DNA of 64,000 nucleotides from Pristionchus mayeri (taxonomy: Eukaryota > Nematoda > Chromadorea > Rhabditida > Neodiplogasteridae). Within the stretch, counting starts at the first letter, position 1, and each line of letters starts with the position of its first letter. The stretch is from contig BTRK01000004.1 in the NCBI GenBank assembly GCA_036245805.1, positions 43,798,907 to 43,862,906 of the forward strand, in the 5' to 3' direction. Shown here in pieces: positions 44,629 through 55,938 of the stretch. A model generated the notes under the pieces. It saw only the letters and a list, made by a program, of their open reading frames with translations, ran no database searches and was not told the DNA's origin. Both the position numbers and the translations under genes were made by a program.

Positions 44629-44668
44629 AATCAGTATATTTATTTGTAATCATAATTTGTATTTTTTT
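44629..44668. repeat. 40-bp direct repeat, left copy
   Basis: AATCAGTATATTTATTTGTA ... continues identically for about 40 bp; the second copy is at 46362-46401, inside a mariner-like element. Confidence 0.8.
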
Positions 44669-44754
44669 TAATCAAAAGGTTTGGTGTCCTTAAAGTTCTA
44701 GCATTTTGTTGAATATGTGTAAGTTTTCTCAAATAATGAACAATTCTCAATAGT

Positions 44755-45912
44755 CAATGTATCACACATATCATGAGTCAGCGGATGGAAATCATCATCG
44801 GAAACATTTAAAAAATTTTGATCATGAATTTTATCCATATTGTGTTAGGATAATACCCTGGAGAGATAAATTCGAAAAATATAGGTCGTTGGTCCCAGAG
44901 CCGGCTTTTAGGAATTATCCGGTTTTGCTTCCGGCTACACTGTATTTCAGCTCACAGATGAGCTAGAAAGGTGGCAGTGGGCTTAAAATGTTCGGAAAAT
45001 TATTTCCAGAAACTTTTATGTAGAAAATCTGTTCGCAAAATCAGAAAGAATCAAGTTATTTACAAAAAAATCAGCAGAAAAGCAGAAAAAGCAGAAAAAC
45101 AGAAAAAGCAGAAAATTTTTTCTTGTTAGCAGAAAAATTTTTTTTTCTCTATAAGGAAGGGGACTTGTACAGGATTTTATTTGCAAAAATATAAAATATA
45201 AGTCCACAGGTATCCAGTAAAAATAATTGTGGAAATTTAAAGTGAGCCTTCCGTATGGATATTTTTGGTCAAACATGCCAAATTTCAAAATTTTCGAAAC
45301 TATTTTTTTCCAAATCTCATCCAATGTTAGTTCTTTGACTGGAATTAATGTGACAACATCATAAACAATGTTGTCACATTACTTCCAGTCCCAGAACTAC
45401 CATTGGATGAGATTTGGAAAAAAATAGTTTCGAAAATTTTGAAATTTGGCATGTTTGACCAAAAATATCCATACTGAAGGCTCACTTTAAATTTCCATAA
45501 TTATTTTTACTGGATACCTGTGGACTTATATTTTATATTTTTGCAAATAAAATCCTGTACAAGTCCCCTTCCTGATAGAGAAAAATTTTTTTTTCTGCTT
45601 ACAAATCTGATTTTTTGTAAATAACTTGTTTCTTTCTGATTTTGCGAACAAATTTTCAACATAAAAGTTTCTGGAAATAATTTTCCGAACATTTTGTGCC
45701 CACTGCCACCTTTCTAGCTCATCTGGGAGCTAAAATACAGTGTAGCCGGGAGCAAAACCGGATAATTCCTAAAAGCCGGCTCTGGGACCAACGACCTATA
45801 TTTTTCGAAATTATATCTCCAGGTATTATCCTAACACAATATGGATAAAATTCGTGACCAAAATTTTTAAAATGTTCCCGCACACCTCCACTGAGTACAT
45901 GTGGTATGTATT
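44755..45912. mobile_element. Giant foldback element 6
   Basis: Arms of about 570 bp around a centre near 45362 (AATGTGACAACATCATAAACAATGTTGTCACATT region). CCAGAGCCGGCTTTTAGGAA (44897) opposes 45770-45790, and GATGAGCTAGAAAGGTGGCA opposes 45710-45730. The right end abuts a mariner-like element at 45911. It lies upstream of the F-box-like pseudogene at 43747-44517. Confidence 0.85.
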
Positions 45913-47220
45913 AGGCTGTCAGGAACGTAATTGTAGATTTGGACCTTGATGTTTGAACCATCCTAAAATCATTTTCGTTAACGATCTAAAGCTAGCACTT
46001 TAGTGAATATTAGGGGTTGATTTGGCCAATATATGCATGTGTTCAAATCGCTTCATGCTTTTTGGATTTCCGAAAAATTCAAGTTTTACCATACGTGATA
46101 TTTTCTCTATTTTCTGAAAATATTTTTCGCCTCTCGTATTTGGAAGGGAATAAAGGCTGTAACTGTTCATATAGTGCAGTGAGAAGCCCATTCGCAGTTC
46201 TTTCGAAAATTAGGTCTAAGGCCGTTCTTGCCTCAACATAGCACGGTTTACACATCATTTAATTCAACTCCTACCGAGTTAACACTTCTCAAGAGATAAT
46301 GTTTCCTGCATCGATGATTATTCAGGCTGTGTTCTCCATAAGTGTGCTTCCATGATACACTAATCAGTATATTTATTTGTAATCATAATTTGTATTTTTT
46401 TAGCTATATATTACTGAGAAACATTTCAACTCTCGCCGTTTCTACTTCAAAAACATGGATTTTCAGGATTGTGGAATAAAGGTCAACATTGCCAAAATTT
46501 CGACTTTTCGTGTACGGTGAATGAATACATTTCCTCAAAAGTGAGTCTCCTGACTTAGCCAAGCCGGTGGATAAAGCGTAGCTCTAACATGTAACCACAA
46601 AAGTTGGGACTCTTCACCAAAGCTGGAATCAGGAAGTTGTCATATAGTCGAATTTCGACATTCAAATTTCAGCATCAGGGTGGTGAAAGCTGCGTTTTGA
46701 CAGAAGTATTGAAAACAAATATAAATAAAATTTTAAGCTGAGCACGAAATGTGATTTTAGTTTTACTGCATTTGTGTTCCATAAGTTTATTGTTACGGGT
46801 ACAAGCTCAGTTCAAGCTTTTATGACGACGTTCCGTAATTGACAATGATGCAAATGACTGAATTTTCAGACAGGCCTTTCGTTACAGATCAGAGTGATAT
46901 GTTGTATTGTGATGTGAGTATGTCGTACTTTTCGCACATGACATAACATTTGCCATATCTTAGTATTGTATTGTATTGTATTGTATTTGTATTGGATTGC
47001 TGAGTTAAAATTATATCAGTGCTACTCTGCATTGATATATTTTTGACTTCAACATGCATCCTCAATGCCAAATAGAAAGGCTTGAACCAATGTGCGATGG
47101 AAAGAGTATCCAAGGACTCAACGAGTATAAGCATCAATATGATAATCAGGAGGAAACAAAGGACGGGGTTTCTCATAATCTAAAATTCGAAAATCTACAA
47201 TTACTTTCCTGACAACCTGA
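45911..47220. mobile_element. Mariner-like element, no transposase seen
   Basis: Ends TTAGGCTGTCAGGAACGTAA and the complement TTACTTTCCTGACAACCTGA, TA on both sides. A TTGTA/TTGTATTG microsatellite lies at 46965-46995. No DDE motif was identified. The stretch 47221-47640 after it shows no recognisable gene. Confidence 0.75.
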
Positions 47221-47640
47221 TATATGCACATTTTCTCACTACTTACCTCCGTCGATCAAGAAGGGTCGCGCTTCCTCTTTTTCCAGCATGTGAGTTGCTT
47301 CAAGACCATGCATTCGATTAATTCCCTCTGATCATCGTTTCCATTTTTTTCCAATTCTATCTTTCGCAATAATTTGACAATGAATGCAACATTAGCTGTC
47401 GAATGGTACATGCTATAGGGTTTTCTTTCTTCGTATCGACTTGTATTTCTCGTTGGCATTTACGCATGCATAGCAGTGCAATAGTACGCGATGAACTGAT
47501 CATGTTTATCAAGGGTGAATTTTACAATATATTTAAGCAAAGTTCTTGACATCTGATATATATCATACATTGAGCCTTGTTTCTTCAAAATCCGATGAAT
47601 GGTACAACCAAGAAAATTATAGAGCATACATTGAAATTGT

Positions 47641-48519
47641 CTAAAGCATTACATAGTTTCCGTCGACTGACAGGGTTTTCAGCATTAATTTTCGCGCCAT
47701 CTTTCTGATTGCAAATCTGTAATATAATTTCATTAAAATTGTCAAGATATACGTTTTTAAATCTCACTTGTCGGTTTCATTTGTGGACACGCTTAAACGA
47801 TAGATCCGAACTGATCCAAGACATTTCTGAAGAAGCTCCATTACTTCTGGAGTTACATCTTTGATATTCACGCAGCCGATCCAACGGCACTCATCGAAGA
47901 CTTCTTTCAACATATTATCGTCGCTAAGTTCAACAAAAGATGTGACCAAATCATCCTAAAAAAATAAGCATGATATTATCGAATTTACTGAAATATGCGT
48001 TATTAAAGTCGAACTTGGTGTTTTAAGTTATGTTTGTTCCACTTCTCGAAGACGAAATGATTGACATCACCATCAGAGAGAATTATTTGCACATATAGCT
48101 GTTGAGAAGAAGGAATCGTGATACGGACGAAATCAAGTGGGCGATATTTTATGTTATGGTACTCGAGTAAAATTTCATTCCATTTCCGAGAAATCTGAAA
48201 ACGTGAACTGATTCAATAATCAATATTATCGTTTAAGCATGTCCCCACATCCATCATGCAGTGAACGGATCAATAAATTATCAATATTGTTTTTAATGTC
48301 ATGCGTGAACTGTGGATGTTGATATGCGTCAACGATAGAAACTATACATATTTTTTTTGAAAACTATTGAGTTGCCGCAAAATGTTTAAAGTCTATACAT
48401 TTTTGAATTTCGAAACAATAATATTAACTCACGAGCCCCATTTCCTTTCCGCGAGGATCATCAGCCAATGCAATGATCATTCCGATGATGTTTCGGGGGA
48501 GGATGGAGAGGGAGATCAT
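47641..48519 (-). CDS. F-box-like family protein, start codon shifted
   Basis: Exons: 48519-48433 (29 codons), 48194-48015 (60 codons; ISRKWNEILLEYHNIKY ... DVNHFVFEKW; donor gttcga is weak), 47955-47768 (MLKEVFDECRWIGCV ... KCLGSVRIYRLSV; phase 2) and 47716-47641 (RKMARKLMLKTLSVDG). The first ATG (MISLSILPRNII) lies inside the usual N-terminal leader; the position where relatives have ATG reads ATC (about 48546). The F-box is also imperfect (LPRNIIGMIIAL). About 176 residues. It is closest to the copy at 54651-55561, whose leader can be aligned codon by codon. Confidence 0.65.
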
Positions 48520-48633
48520 TTCAGAGTGAGGAATATTATCAACGATCTCTGAACTCGATTCTGACTAAAATGGAGTCGGAAAGACAGAACAAAAGTCCTC
48601 AAATAGACGCTAGTCGGACCTAGCGAAGAACAC

Positions 48634-48642
48634 TTTCCCGCG
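48634..48642 (-). promoter_or_regulatory. E2F-like site (CGCGGGAAA on coding strand)
   Basis: 88 bp from the ancestral ATG position and 115 bp from the present one. Followed upstream by TTTGAGCGGCAATTCAAA, shared with the site at 53781. Confidence 0.45.
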
Positions 48643-48732
48643 TCTTTTTATAACGCGTCAGGTTTGAGCGGCAATTCAAATCTTTAGCTCAGGGACTATG
48701 GCTGATTATACTAAGATCATTGTTTTATATTT

Positions 48733-48800
48733 ATGATTGATTGGCTGATTGGTATTGGCTGTCGTCCGAAAGGTCGCAGGTACGAACCCCGCTTCGTTCT
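48733..48800 (+). mobile_element. tRNA-like fragment, probably SINE remnant
   Basis: GATTGGCTGATTGGTATTGG resembles an A box, and GGTCGCAGGTACGAACCCC resembles a T-arm and B box with one change. No full cloverleaf can be drawn. Confidence 0.4.
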
Positions 48801-48931
48801 TGATTTGTGCACATTCAATCGAATCATAACAGAATATTTTGAGCAGGTCGCGCATGATCAGGGAATCAAATATTTAATTATTTTTAAAAACATACGTAAC
48901 ATTGGCGTTGCCTGTATTTAGACATTTCACA

Positions 48932-49785
48932 TAAAAAAACTATACTTAAACTTATACTTATACTTTATTCACCAGCAGGATAGGGGAGGATAGGCCTTGA
49001 AGGCGACGAAGATGGAAGATCAGGTGGTATTTTGGGCTCGGGCGAGCATGTGGGTGGGGATTTTGTGGCAGTCCGTGTTACATTCGTACGTTGGAAGAGT
49101 GGGGGACACAAGTGGGAGAGTTTTTAATGTGACGGCGGAAAGGGAGACGGGGCATGGTAACTATTTGGTTGGGGAAAGAATTCCAGAGCGTTAGTGAACG
49201 AGTGGCAAAAGAACTCAGGGAAGCTGGAAGCACGTACGGTAAAGCGATGCGCATGCTGTTAGAGGCACAGAGGCTACGAGAGAGAGGAGCGATCGCATAG
49301 ACAGAAGAGGTGTCGAGGAGAACGAACTCGTGCAAAGAATCGTACAGGAAGTAAATATCGTTCAAAGAGCGGCGGTATTCTAGTGTGTCTAATTGAAAAT
49401 ACTTTAGCCTCTCAAGGTAAGGGAGGTAAGGTAATTTAAATCGACCAAGAATTCGTCTAGTGAATTCACGTTGTACAGATTCAACTTGATTAACCAGCCC
49501 AATAGCAGTGGAATTCCAAATTATGGTTGATGATTCAAGCAGAGGACGAATGTAAATTTTGTATGCCTTAATCAGAATGTCGGGAGGGGATGAGGAAAAT
49601 GACCGAAGCAAAAGGTTGCACATGGATCTGGATTTTCTAGAAATTTGATCAATATGATGACCAAAGTGCAGGTTTCTAGTGAAGAAGATACCAAGGTCCC
49701 GAACTTGATCTTTAGGAGAAATAATATTACCATTGAGGATGTATTTCGACCTTGTTTTAAGACCTTGTTTTAAGACCTTGTTCTA
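48932..49785 (-). mobile_element. CR1-like LINE, 5' truncated
   Basis: Only the C-terminal end of the reverse transcriptase remains. The 3' end is AATAAAG followed by a TATAAG-type tail (48932-48970). The 5' end stops in a GGTCTTAAAACAA repeat (49745-49785). It lies downstream of an F-box-like gene. Confidence 0.75.
49078..49775 (-). pseudogene. CR1-like reverse transcriptase C-terminus
   Basis: An open frame of about 230 codons with YILNGNIISP, VRDLGIFF, HIDQISRKSR, AYKIYIRPLLESSTIIWN and VESVQREFTRRIL, the conserved C-terminal tract that follows the catalytic core in CR1/Jockey-type elements. The endonuclease and YADD core are absent because of 5' truncation. Confidence 0.8.
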
Positions 49786-49869
49786 ATGGTACAATACAAC
49801 CGAGAACAACAACGATACTAATACTTTTGGCCAGTAAATAATACCCATGTAAAGGAATAAAATATCGAT

Positions 49870-49960
49870 CTAACGATATCTAACGACTTCAATTCCATCG
49901 ATTGCCACAGTTGCTGCATTCACCTTCCGTGCCATCTTTATGGTGACTGATATATCGTGG
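49870..49960 (-). pseudogene. Orphan last exon of an F-box-like gene
   Basis: Reads ISVTIKMARKVNAATVAID ... VVRYR-stop on the - strand, nearly the same as the last exon at 55939-56062. The acceptor side runs into a G tract (49957-49970) and no other exon is nearby. Confidence 0.7.
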
Positions 49961-51434
49961 GGGGGGGGGGGTAGAAAGCAAAATGAGAGATGAGAGACTC
50001 TCGAGAGATCATTTCGAAAACTCCTTCTCACTTAACGGTCTGACTCTCGCATATTTTTGCATACGAGACTCGTCTCTCGTCGAGCTCTCGCGAAACATTC
50101 AAATTGTTTTTTTTCTGCGAAAGTCGATAGTCTTCGCGAAACACTCGTTCATTTCTCCTTCTCGATGAATTGAGACATCTCTAACAACTAATTAGAGTCT
50201 CATTACAGTGGTGGCCAAAATTATATAACATTGGGGGTTTTTCTTTCATAACGTTCCTCAACCCCCTTTTCCGATCTTCACAAAAAGCCTTTATATTTTA
50301 TGAATACCAATCGAATCACCCATCTGATGGAGGTATCGTGGTAGTGTACGGTAGGACACTGAAAAGTCGATAATTCGCTCACAATCACGTTTTTTTCGGT
50401 AAAATGTAAGCAAAACACCTATAAAACGTTTATAAAAATATCAATTAACAGGTTCGAAAGAGAATCCTTTGGGCTATCGAATGCTTCCTTTGGCAAATTT
50501 TTCATTCGATTTGTGGGCTGTGGTAGTGATTGCTCCTCCCTCGCCCCGGATACGCGCATTGTCCTCGTTGAAATTCAACGACTTATCAAACATTCCAAAA
50601 ACAATGTGTTACTGGTCTCAAACGACGCATAAAATCAGGGACTATCCATGGCACCATGCCCGCGATAAGAATTGTCGTCATAACCCTTCAATTTCCCTCT
50701 CATGAACCCTAAATCGGTCGTACGATGTTTATATTTTTATAATGTATGACGGGTACCCTGTAATTTATAGACACTTGCCAGACGTGCATACACATATTTT
50801 TCATAGTATTTAGAAATTCGAGCTGTCGTTTGGAGAGCCAGATTTCGAGCGCACTCGTTCCCGCTACCAGTGGGTGGAGCTTGAGGTGTACTTCGAAAGA
50901 GGATCAAAATCTAAGAACTTCTACGTTTATAATGTCTGCTGAACGCCACTGTGGATGTCTGGGCTCATAGTGAGTAGAGGTGTAAAACCGTTCATTTCTG
51001 AGTCTTCAGAAAAAATGTTCAGAAATTCCACTGCCACCCAGACTTCCACAGAGGCGTTTAGTAGATATGAAAAGCATATAAGTTCTTAGAATTTGATCCT
51101 CTTTCGATCGCGCTAGGCCTCGTTCAAAAAACAACCTACCCTCATTCCTTGTTAGCAAATCGCCATCATTTGAAAAACGGGTTATGTTACAGATAGTTTT
51201 GCTTTTTACACACTCGAAGTGTGATGTTCTGATCTGTGTTTTGAATATGTCGGATGTTATGTTTTTTTTTTTCCATCAGTTCAATTGTGAATACTTTATC
51301 AACTCAAAAATGCAAATGTTATGAATGGGAACGCATAACAATGTGAGGGTATGATATGTTTATCAACAATTCGTCGCTTAGTTTTTTTTCAATATTGGGA
51401 AAAGATATTTGTGAATTTCTGACATCTACACGTT
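49961..51434. other. Noncoding stretch with Tc1-like end and inverted repeat
   Basis: Begins with a G run. CAGTGGTGGCCAAAATTATA at 50207 resembles a Tc1-family terminus, but no second end was found. Imperfect inverted repeat 50892-50972 / 51037-51112 (CGAAAGAGGATCAAAATCTA against its complement). No gene recognised. Confidence 0.45.
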
Positions 51435-52029
51435 CTACAGCTTCACGCCGTGTCCGTTAATGACTAGCTTATGTGCCTTTAGTTGCCGATCCAATTGTAT
51501 GATGACTGGTGCATAGTCATCACTGCAAAACACTAATTACATCAGTATCAGTTTACGATACATTAATACAGTATGTGTTGGATGTTTCAATAGTAACCCT
51601 TGTAAAAACCTTACTCACTTGTTAGCCTCACTTGCTCTCGAGTAGAGTACGTTAAGTCGATAAACTCTAACCAATCCTACGGATTGTTTGAGAATTCGAA
51701 AGAATTCCAGATCTACAAATTTGATTTCAATCTTTCTTATCCGAGATTGAAGATTGCTGTCAGTGAATCAATAGCGTCGAGTTTCATGCAAGAACTCCAA
51801 GAGCTCACGGACCCATCCTGCAAATAGCATTAAAATATAAAATTTAAAAAAAAAATAAAAAAAATAAATGCTAATAGTGAATAGTATCAGGTTGTAGGGA
51901 AAGTCTTTGTCACTGGTTTTGCTTTTATACTGCTCGCCACAAATGTACTTTTTTTTCCATGTTCCTAGTGAATAACAATCAGTGATGTACCTTTATAGTA
52001 AACAACTCCCCATTTCCTTTCCTTCAGTC

Positions 52030-52166
52030 AAGCAATCGAGACCCTGCCCAATCGCTGGAGGGAGGTAGTGAGAAAGAAGGGGGCATACATTGGTCACTGA
52101 GAATTGTAAAGCATTGAATAAAAAATAAAAACAAAAAATTATACGAACTTTCCGGACACCCCAATA
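52030..52166 (+). mobile_element. End fragment of the 24138-type mariner
   Basis: Nearly identical to the complement of 24138-24275, ending GAACTTTCCGGACACCCCAA. The rest of that element is absent. Confidence 0.85.
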
Positions 52167-52799
52167 GATTGAATTCCTTTGTTCGGATCGAATTTATCAA
52201 CGCCATAAATGAAACTCATCCTAATTCTGCAATGGTCGTTCATAAAATGTGAAAATTCCTTCACAAAAGTGAGTGTAGCAAAAAAGTGCCGAGTTATAAT
52301 TCCATACATAGCATACGAAAAATGATCCTCAGATCAAGGCGCATCTCCCTATGTAAGTCTCGCTGTTACTTCAAGCCTTATATTCGAGATCAAAAATTTG
52401 ATGAAATTAGCATATATCAAAATACACTAATTTAGCTTCAACGGTATCACAGGTAGCTTATAGTACCACTGTACAAATTTGAAGATGATAGCTCATTCGG
52501 TTTCGATGTTATTAACATAAATGTACATGCAGCCTACATGCAGCCTGGCCAAACCGGTTGAGTTGGTGCAAAATGAAGTTGACCATGATGATCAGCACCC
52601 TCGAAAACCCCAATCCACAGGTTTTCGAAAATTTGATGTGCCTGACCCATCAGAAGATTGCTCGATTCTTACGCAACCGGCGTCATATCTTGGAATGAGG
52701 AAAATAATCGGTCGATTCAAATTCCAAAATCTGATCCAAGCAAGCCATGACCGTCGAATCGATGATTCCAATACTCTCCTAATTCTCCGAGGTGGGGAT

Positions 52800-53240
52800 T
52801 GATGGCTTGAACGGCTCATAACGGGGAATGAGAAGGGGTCCTCTACGATAACAACCACATGAGAACCAAGCAGGTTGGAGAAGGAGAGCCTCCACAGGGT
52901 TTCTCCAAACTTTACCTGAAACCCAAGAAAAACAAGCTGTCAATGTGATTGGGAGTGGATGGCGTGGTCTAATTGGAGCTACTCCATGATGGCATGGCAA
53001 TTACCGGGGTAAAGTATGTCACATAACTACAGAATTTGATGATGGAAGTCGATAGTTCAATGCTGAAGGACAAGAAAGTGTATAATCAGCAAAATGACCC
53101 CCCTCCCCAGGTCTCCAATAAAGTCACGCATAAACTGGCAGGATATGGATGGATGGATCTCCCACACCCCCGTATTCTCCAGACTAGGACCCGTCCGATT
53201 ACCGGCTTTTCGCAGATCTGACACATGCCGTTCGAGGTAG
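52800..53240 (+). pseudogene. Mariner transposase, heavily degraded
   Basis: Read through stops and frameshifts, the order is LYDNNHMRTKQVGEGEPPQ, LHDGMAIT, VSNKVTHKLAGYGWMDLPHP, then in another frame PYSPD-stop-DPSDYRLF. These correspond to the stretches around the first and third catalytic aspartates of mariner transposases. Upstream parts (52520-52790) are probably the N-terminal half but are less clear. Confidence 0.75.
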
Positions 53241-53705
53241 GGCCTTCAATCCATGTGAAAGTCTCGAGGCTGATAAATAGCAATACTTTCATTCGCACCC
53301 TGGTGGGTTCTAAAGGGAGGGGATCCATATATTGCAGGTACGTTGGGCACATATTGTCAATAATGAGGACAAGTATTGTTGAACTCATGATTTTTCTTTC
53401 CCCAAGAAATAACGTTTTGAAAAAGTGACTAAGACTTTCCCTTCAAGCTAATATATGTCAATTTGGTAACAAATAGTAGTGCTAGTAGCAAATACAGTCA
53501 AATTTGCAATAAAATGTAACTGAACGTGTAATACTCAAGATATTCATACATTTCCAAATAATGACAATCTTCTCAAGTTTTCAATTCGCACGAGCCCCAT
53601 TGCATTTCCGCGATTATATTCAGTCAATGGAATTATCATTCTGATGATATCTAGGGGGAGAGAGGAGAGTGTGATTTGGGATGAGAAATGAGGAAGTTTT
53701 ACCAT

Positions 53706-54650
53706 ATCTGACCTTGAGTATCACAAGAAGTGTGATGTAAAGCCACTCAAATATCCTTCATATACCTGGATATAACGAACTTTCCCGCGTATATTTCAAA
53801 CACGTCAGATTTGAGCGGCAATTCAAATGTTGTGTGCAGGAACTAGGACTTCATGAAGAACATACAATTTGCATCAAATATCGTATTGTAAACATTACGC
53901 AATAGATCACAGAATCATACATTTATCAATATTGGTAAAAACATGTAAAAATATTTCGTATACATTTTCCACGTCACACAATTAACAATATCATTCACCT
54001 GACAAATTTAGGGATGATGAAACTTACCTTCCGACTGATTATTCTGCTATAAAGTCAAAAATGATTTATCAAGGTATACTTGCCATATGCAATGGTGATA
54101 TGTATAATACTAGGGAAATTAACATGAGAGAAGGGATGACTTGGAAGATATTTATGGTGCATCTTGAAATGATTGGTCTCAGAAAAGATCCCATTTGACG
54201 ACGAAAATAGTGTGCAAATTACATATGTTCGTGGGAATATCGAGTAGCCGCCAAGGAGCAACATTGTTTGCATGGAACTATTGTGTGTGGATAACGTATT
54301 TTCGCTACTACGTATTGCTATAATTTACATTAATTCAGAAATTACGTTGCCCAAGCAATCACCTTACGCCTGACTTTCATATCTATAGCACGGATTTGCA
54401 AAAGTAAGTGGGCAAAAAGAATGTTGCTTATTTGAGAAACTTTCTTAATGAAGTCACAATTAGGAAAATTAAATTAAATTTCCCTAGATTATTTTTTTTA
54501 ATTTTTAAAGGTATCCTGATTTCTGGAATCTGACGGTTTTGAAACCACTTAAACTACATTTCAGCTCGAATTTTAGTTTGAGAACATATTTGAGCAAATC
54601 CAATTTATGTTACAACGAAAAACAAACACAATTACACACATTGAGACTTT
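53706..54650. other. Intergenic, no gene seen
   Basis: Apart from the E2F-like motif at 53781-53789 and TTTGAGCGGCAATTCAAA just beyond it, the stretch is AT-rich without recognised exons. A 72-codon frame at 54055-54273 (-) has no known motif. Confidence 0.5.
53781..53789 (-). promoter_or_regulatory. E2F-like site (CGCGGGAAA on coding strand)
   Basis: 76 bp upstream of the ATG at 53705, with the same TTTGAGCGGCAATTCAAA neighbour as at 48634. Confidence 0.45.
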
Positions 54651-55561
54651 CTATAGCGTCACGTAGTAGCCGTCGATTGATAGGGTTTTGAGCACCAATT
54701 TCTTCGCCATTTTTATGATTGATGATCTGTAATCAAATAATACTTCCATTTTCAATTTTTACTAAAAAAATGAATTGAAAAATCTCACCTGTATTTCGGG
54801 TTTATGAACACGCTTAAACGAGAGATTCGAACTGATCCAAGACATTTCTGAAGTTTTTCCATCACTTCAGGAGTCGCAGCGTTGAGATTAACGCAACCGA
54901 TCCAACGGCACACATCGAAGATTGTTTTCAGCGTCGTATCATCAGAGATTTGAACGTAAGATGTCACTAAAACATCCTGAAATTCAAATATGGATCATTG
55001 CTCTGAACATACATACATATAAATATTTTTTTAGAAAACATACTTTCCGATTAATTGACATTTTATTCCACTTTTCGAAGCAGAAATGTTTGACATCACG
55101 TTTCAGGAGAATTATTTGCACATATAGCTGTTGAGCATTTGTAATAATACGGACGAAATCAAGGGGACGATATTTTTCATTTTTTCGATGATACTCGAGT
55201 AAAAGTGCATTCCATTTTCGAGAAATCTGTAAACGGGAACTGAATCAATAATCAATAATCTCGTTCAAGCGTGTCCATAAATCCATCCTATTATGCATTG
55301 AACTGACCAATCAATAGGTATCAAGAGATAACGGTATTTTTTGATAACGATTGAAATTTTACACTTTGACTGGAAACGATTAGTAGCCGCAAATTGTTTC
55401 AGTCCAGGCATTCATTTATGACTTTCGAAACAGTAAAATTAACTCACGAGCCCCATTTCCTTTGCGTGAGTATTCTCAGCCATTGGTATGACCATCCTGA
55501 TGATGTCTTGGGGGAGGGTGTAGAGGGAGATTGCGGATGAATGAGGGGCAAAGTTGGCCAT
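54651..55561 (-). CDS. F-box-like family protein, complete (best reference copy)
   Basis: Exons: 55561-55448 (38 codons), 55226-55044 (61), 54976-54789 (188 bases) and 54726-54651 (76 bases). All introns are GT-AG and short; phases 0, 0, 2; about 186 residues. The F-box spans intron 1: ISLYTLPQDIIRMVIPM, then ISRKWNALL. Exon 2 continues with EKYRPLDFVRII, QQLYVQIILLKRDVKHF and FEKWN. Exon 3 has TLKTIFDVCRWIGCVNL and KCLGSVRISRLSV. Exon 4 has IKMAKKLVLKTLSIDG. F-box proteins bind Skp1 and bring targets to an SCF ubiquitin ligase; the remainder has no repeat or domain I can name, and no catalytic residues. The target is unknown. Confidence 0.75.
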
Positions 55562-55642
55562 ATTTGACCTTGAGGCAAAATATAATTGGAAATGCTGCCA
55601 AATAGTCTCTAAATATACGCTACCCTACATCTAACGATTCAA

Positions 55643-55651
55643 TTTCCCGCG
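55643..55651 (-). promoter_or_regulatory. E2F-like site (CGCGGGAAA on coding strand)
   Basis: 82 bp upstream of the ATG at 55561, next to GGCGCTAATTCAAATCAGGC. Confidence 0.5.
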
Positions 55652-55938
55652 TCTATTCAAACGCATGTTGGGCGCTAATTCAAATCAGGCGCGCACGGCC
55701 TAATGGCTACATGGATCACATAAGAATAACTATATACAATTTTTTTTTACCTATTATACTATTATGATCAAGTCGTACAAGATCTGAGAATCATACATGC
55801 ATCAATATTTGTCGAACACGCAATTATTACAAATACACTTGAACATCACACTATAACAATATTACTAAACTGACAAATCTAGAGACAATGAAACTCCTTG
55901 TCGGTATTTATGCTCATGTAAGAGAATAAAATACACAT

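Larger units (their letters stand above)
51887..53451 (+). mobile_element. Degenerate mariner with transposase remnants
   Basis: Ends TCAGGTTGTAGGGAAAGTCT and AGACTTTCCCTTCAAGCTAA, TA flanks (51885-51886, 53452-53453), 1565 bp. It contains a fragment of a different mariner (52030-52166). Confidence 0.8.
51435..53705 (-). pseudogene. F-box-like gene, exon 2 lost, frameshift in exon 3
   Basis: Exon 1: 53705-53592 (38 codons; ITLSSLPLDIIRMIIPL). No exon 2 can be found; its place is taken by a degenerate mariner (51887-53451). Exon 3: 51817-51619, 199 bases where phase requires remainder 2; DSLTAIFNLG hits TAA and the other frame continues IRKIEIKFVDLEFF ... GLVRVYRLNV. Exon 4: 51522-51435 (VIIQLDRQLKAHKLVING). 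Confidence 0.75.

Noticed and set aside
50207..50230. Complete Tc1 transposon
   Set aside because: Only one Tc1-like terminus (CAGTGGTGGCCAAAATT) was seen; no opposite end or transposase motif could be found.
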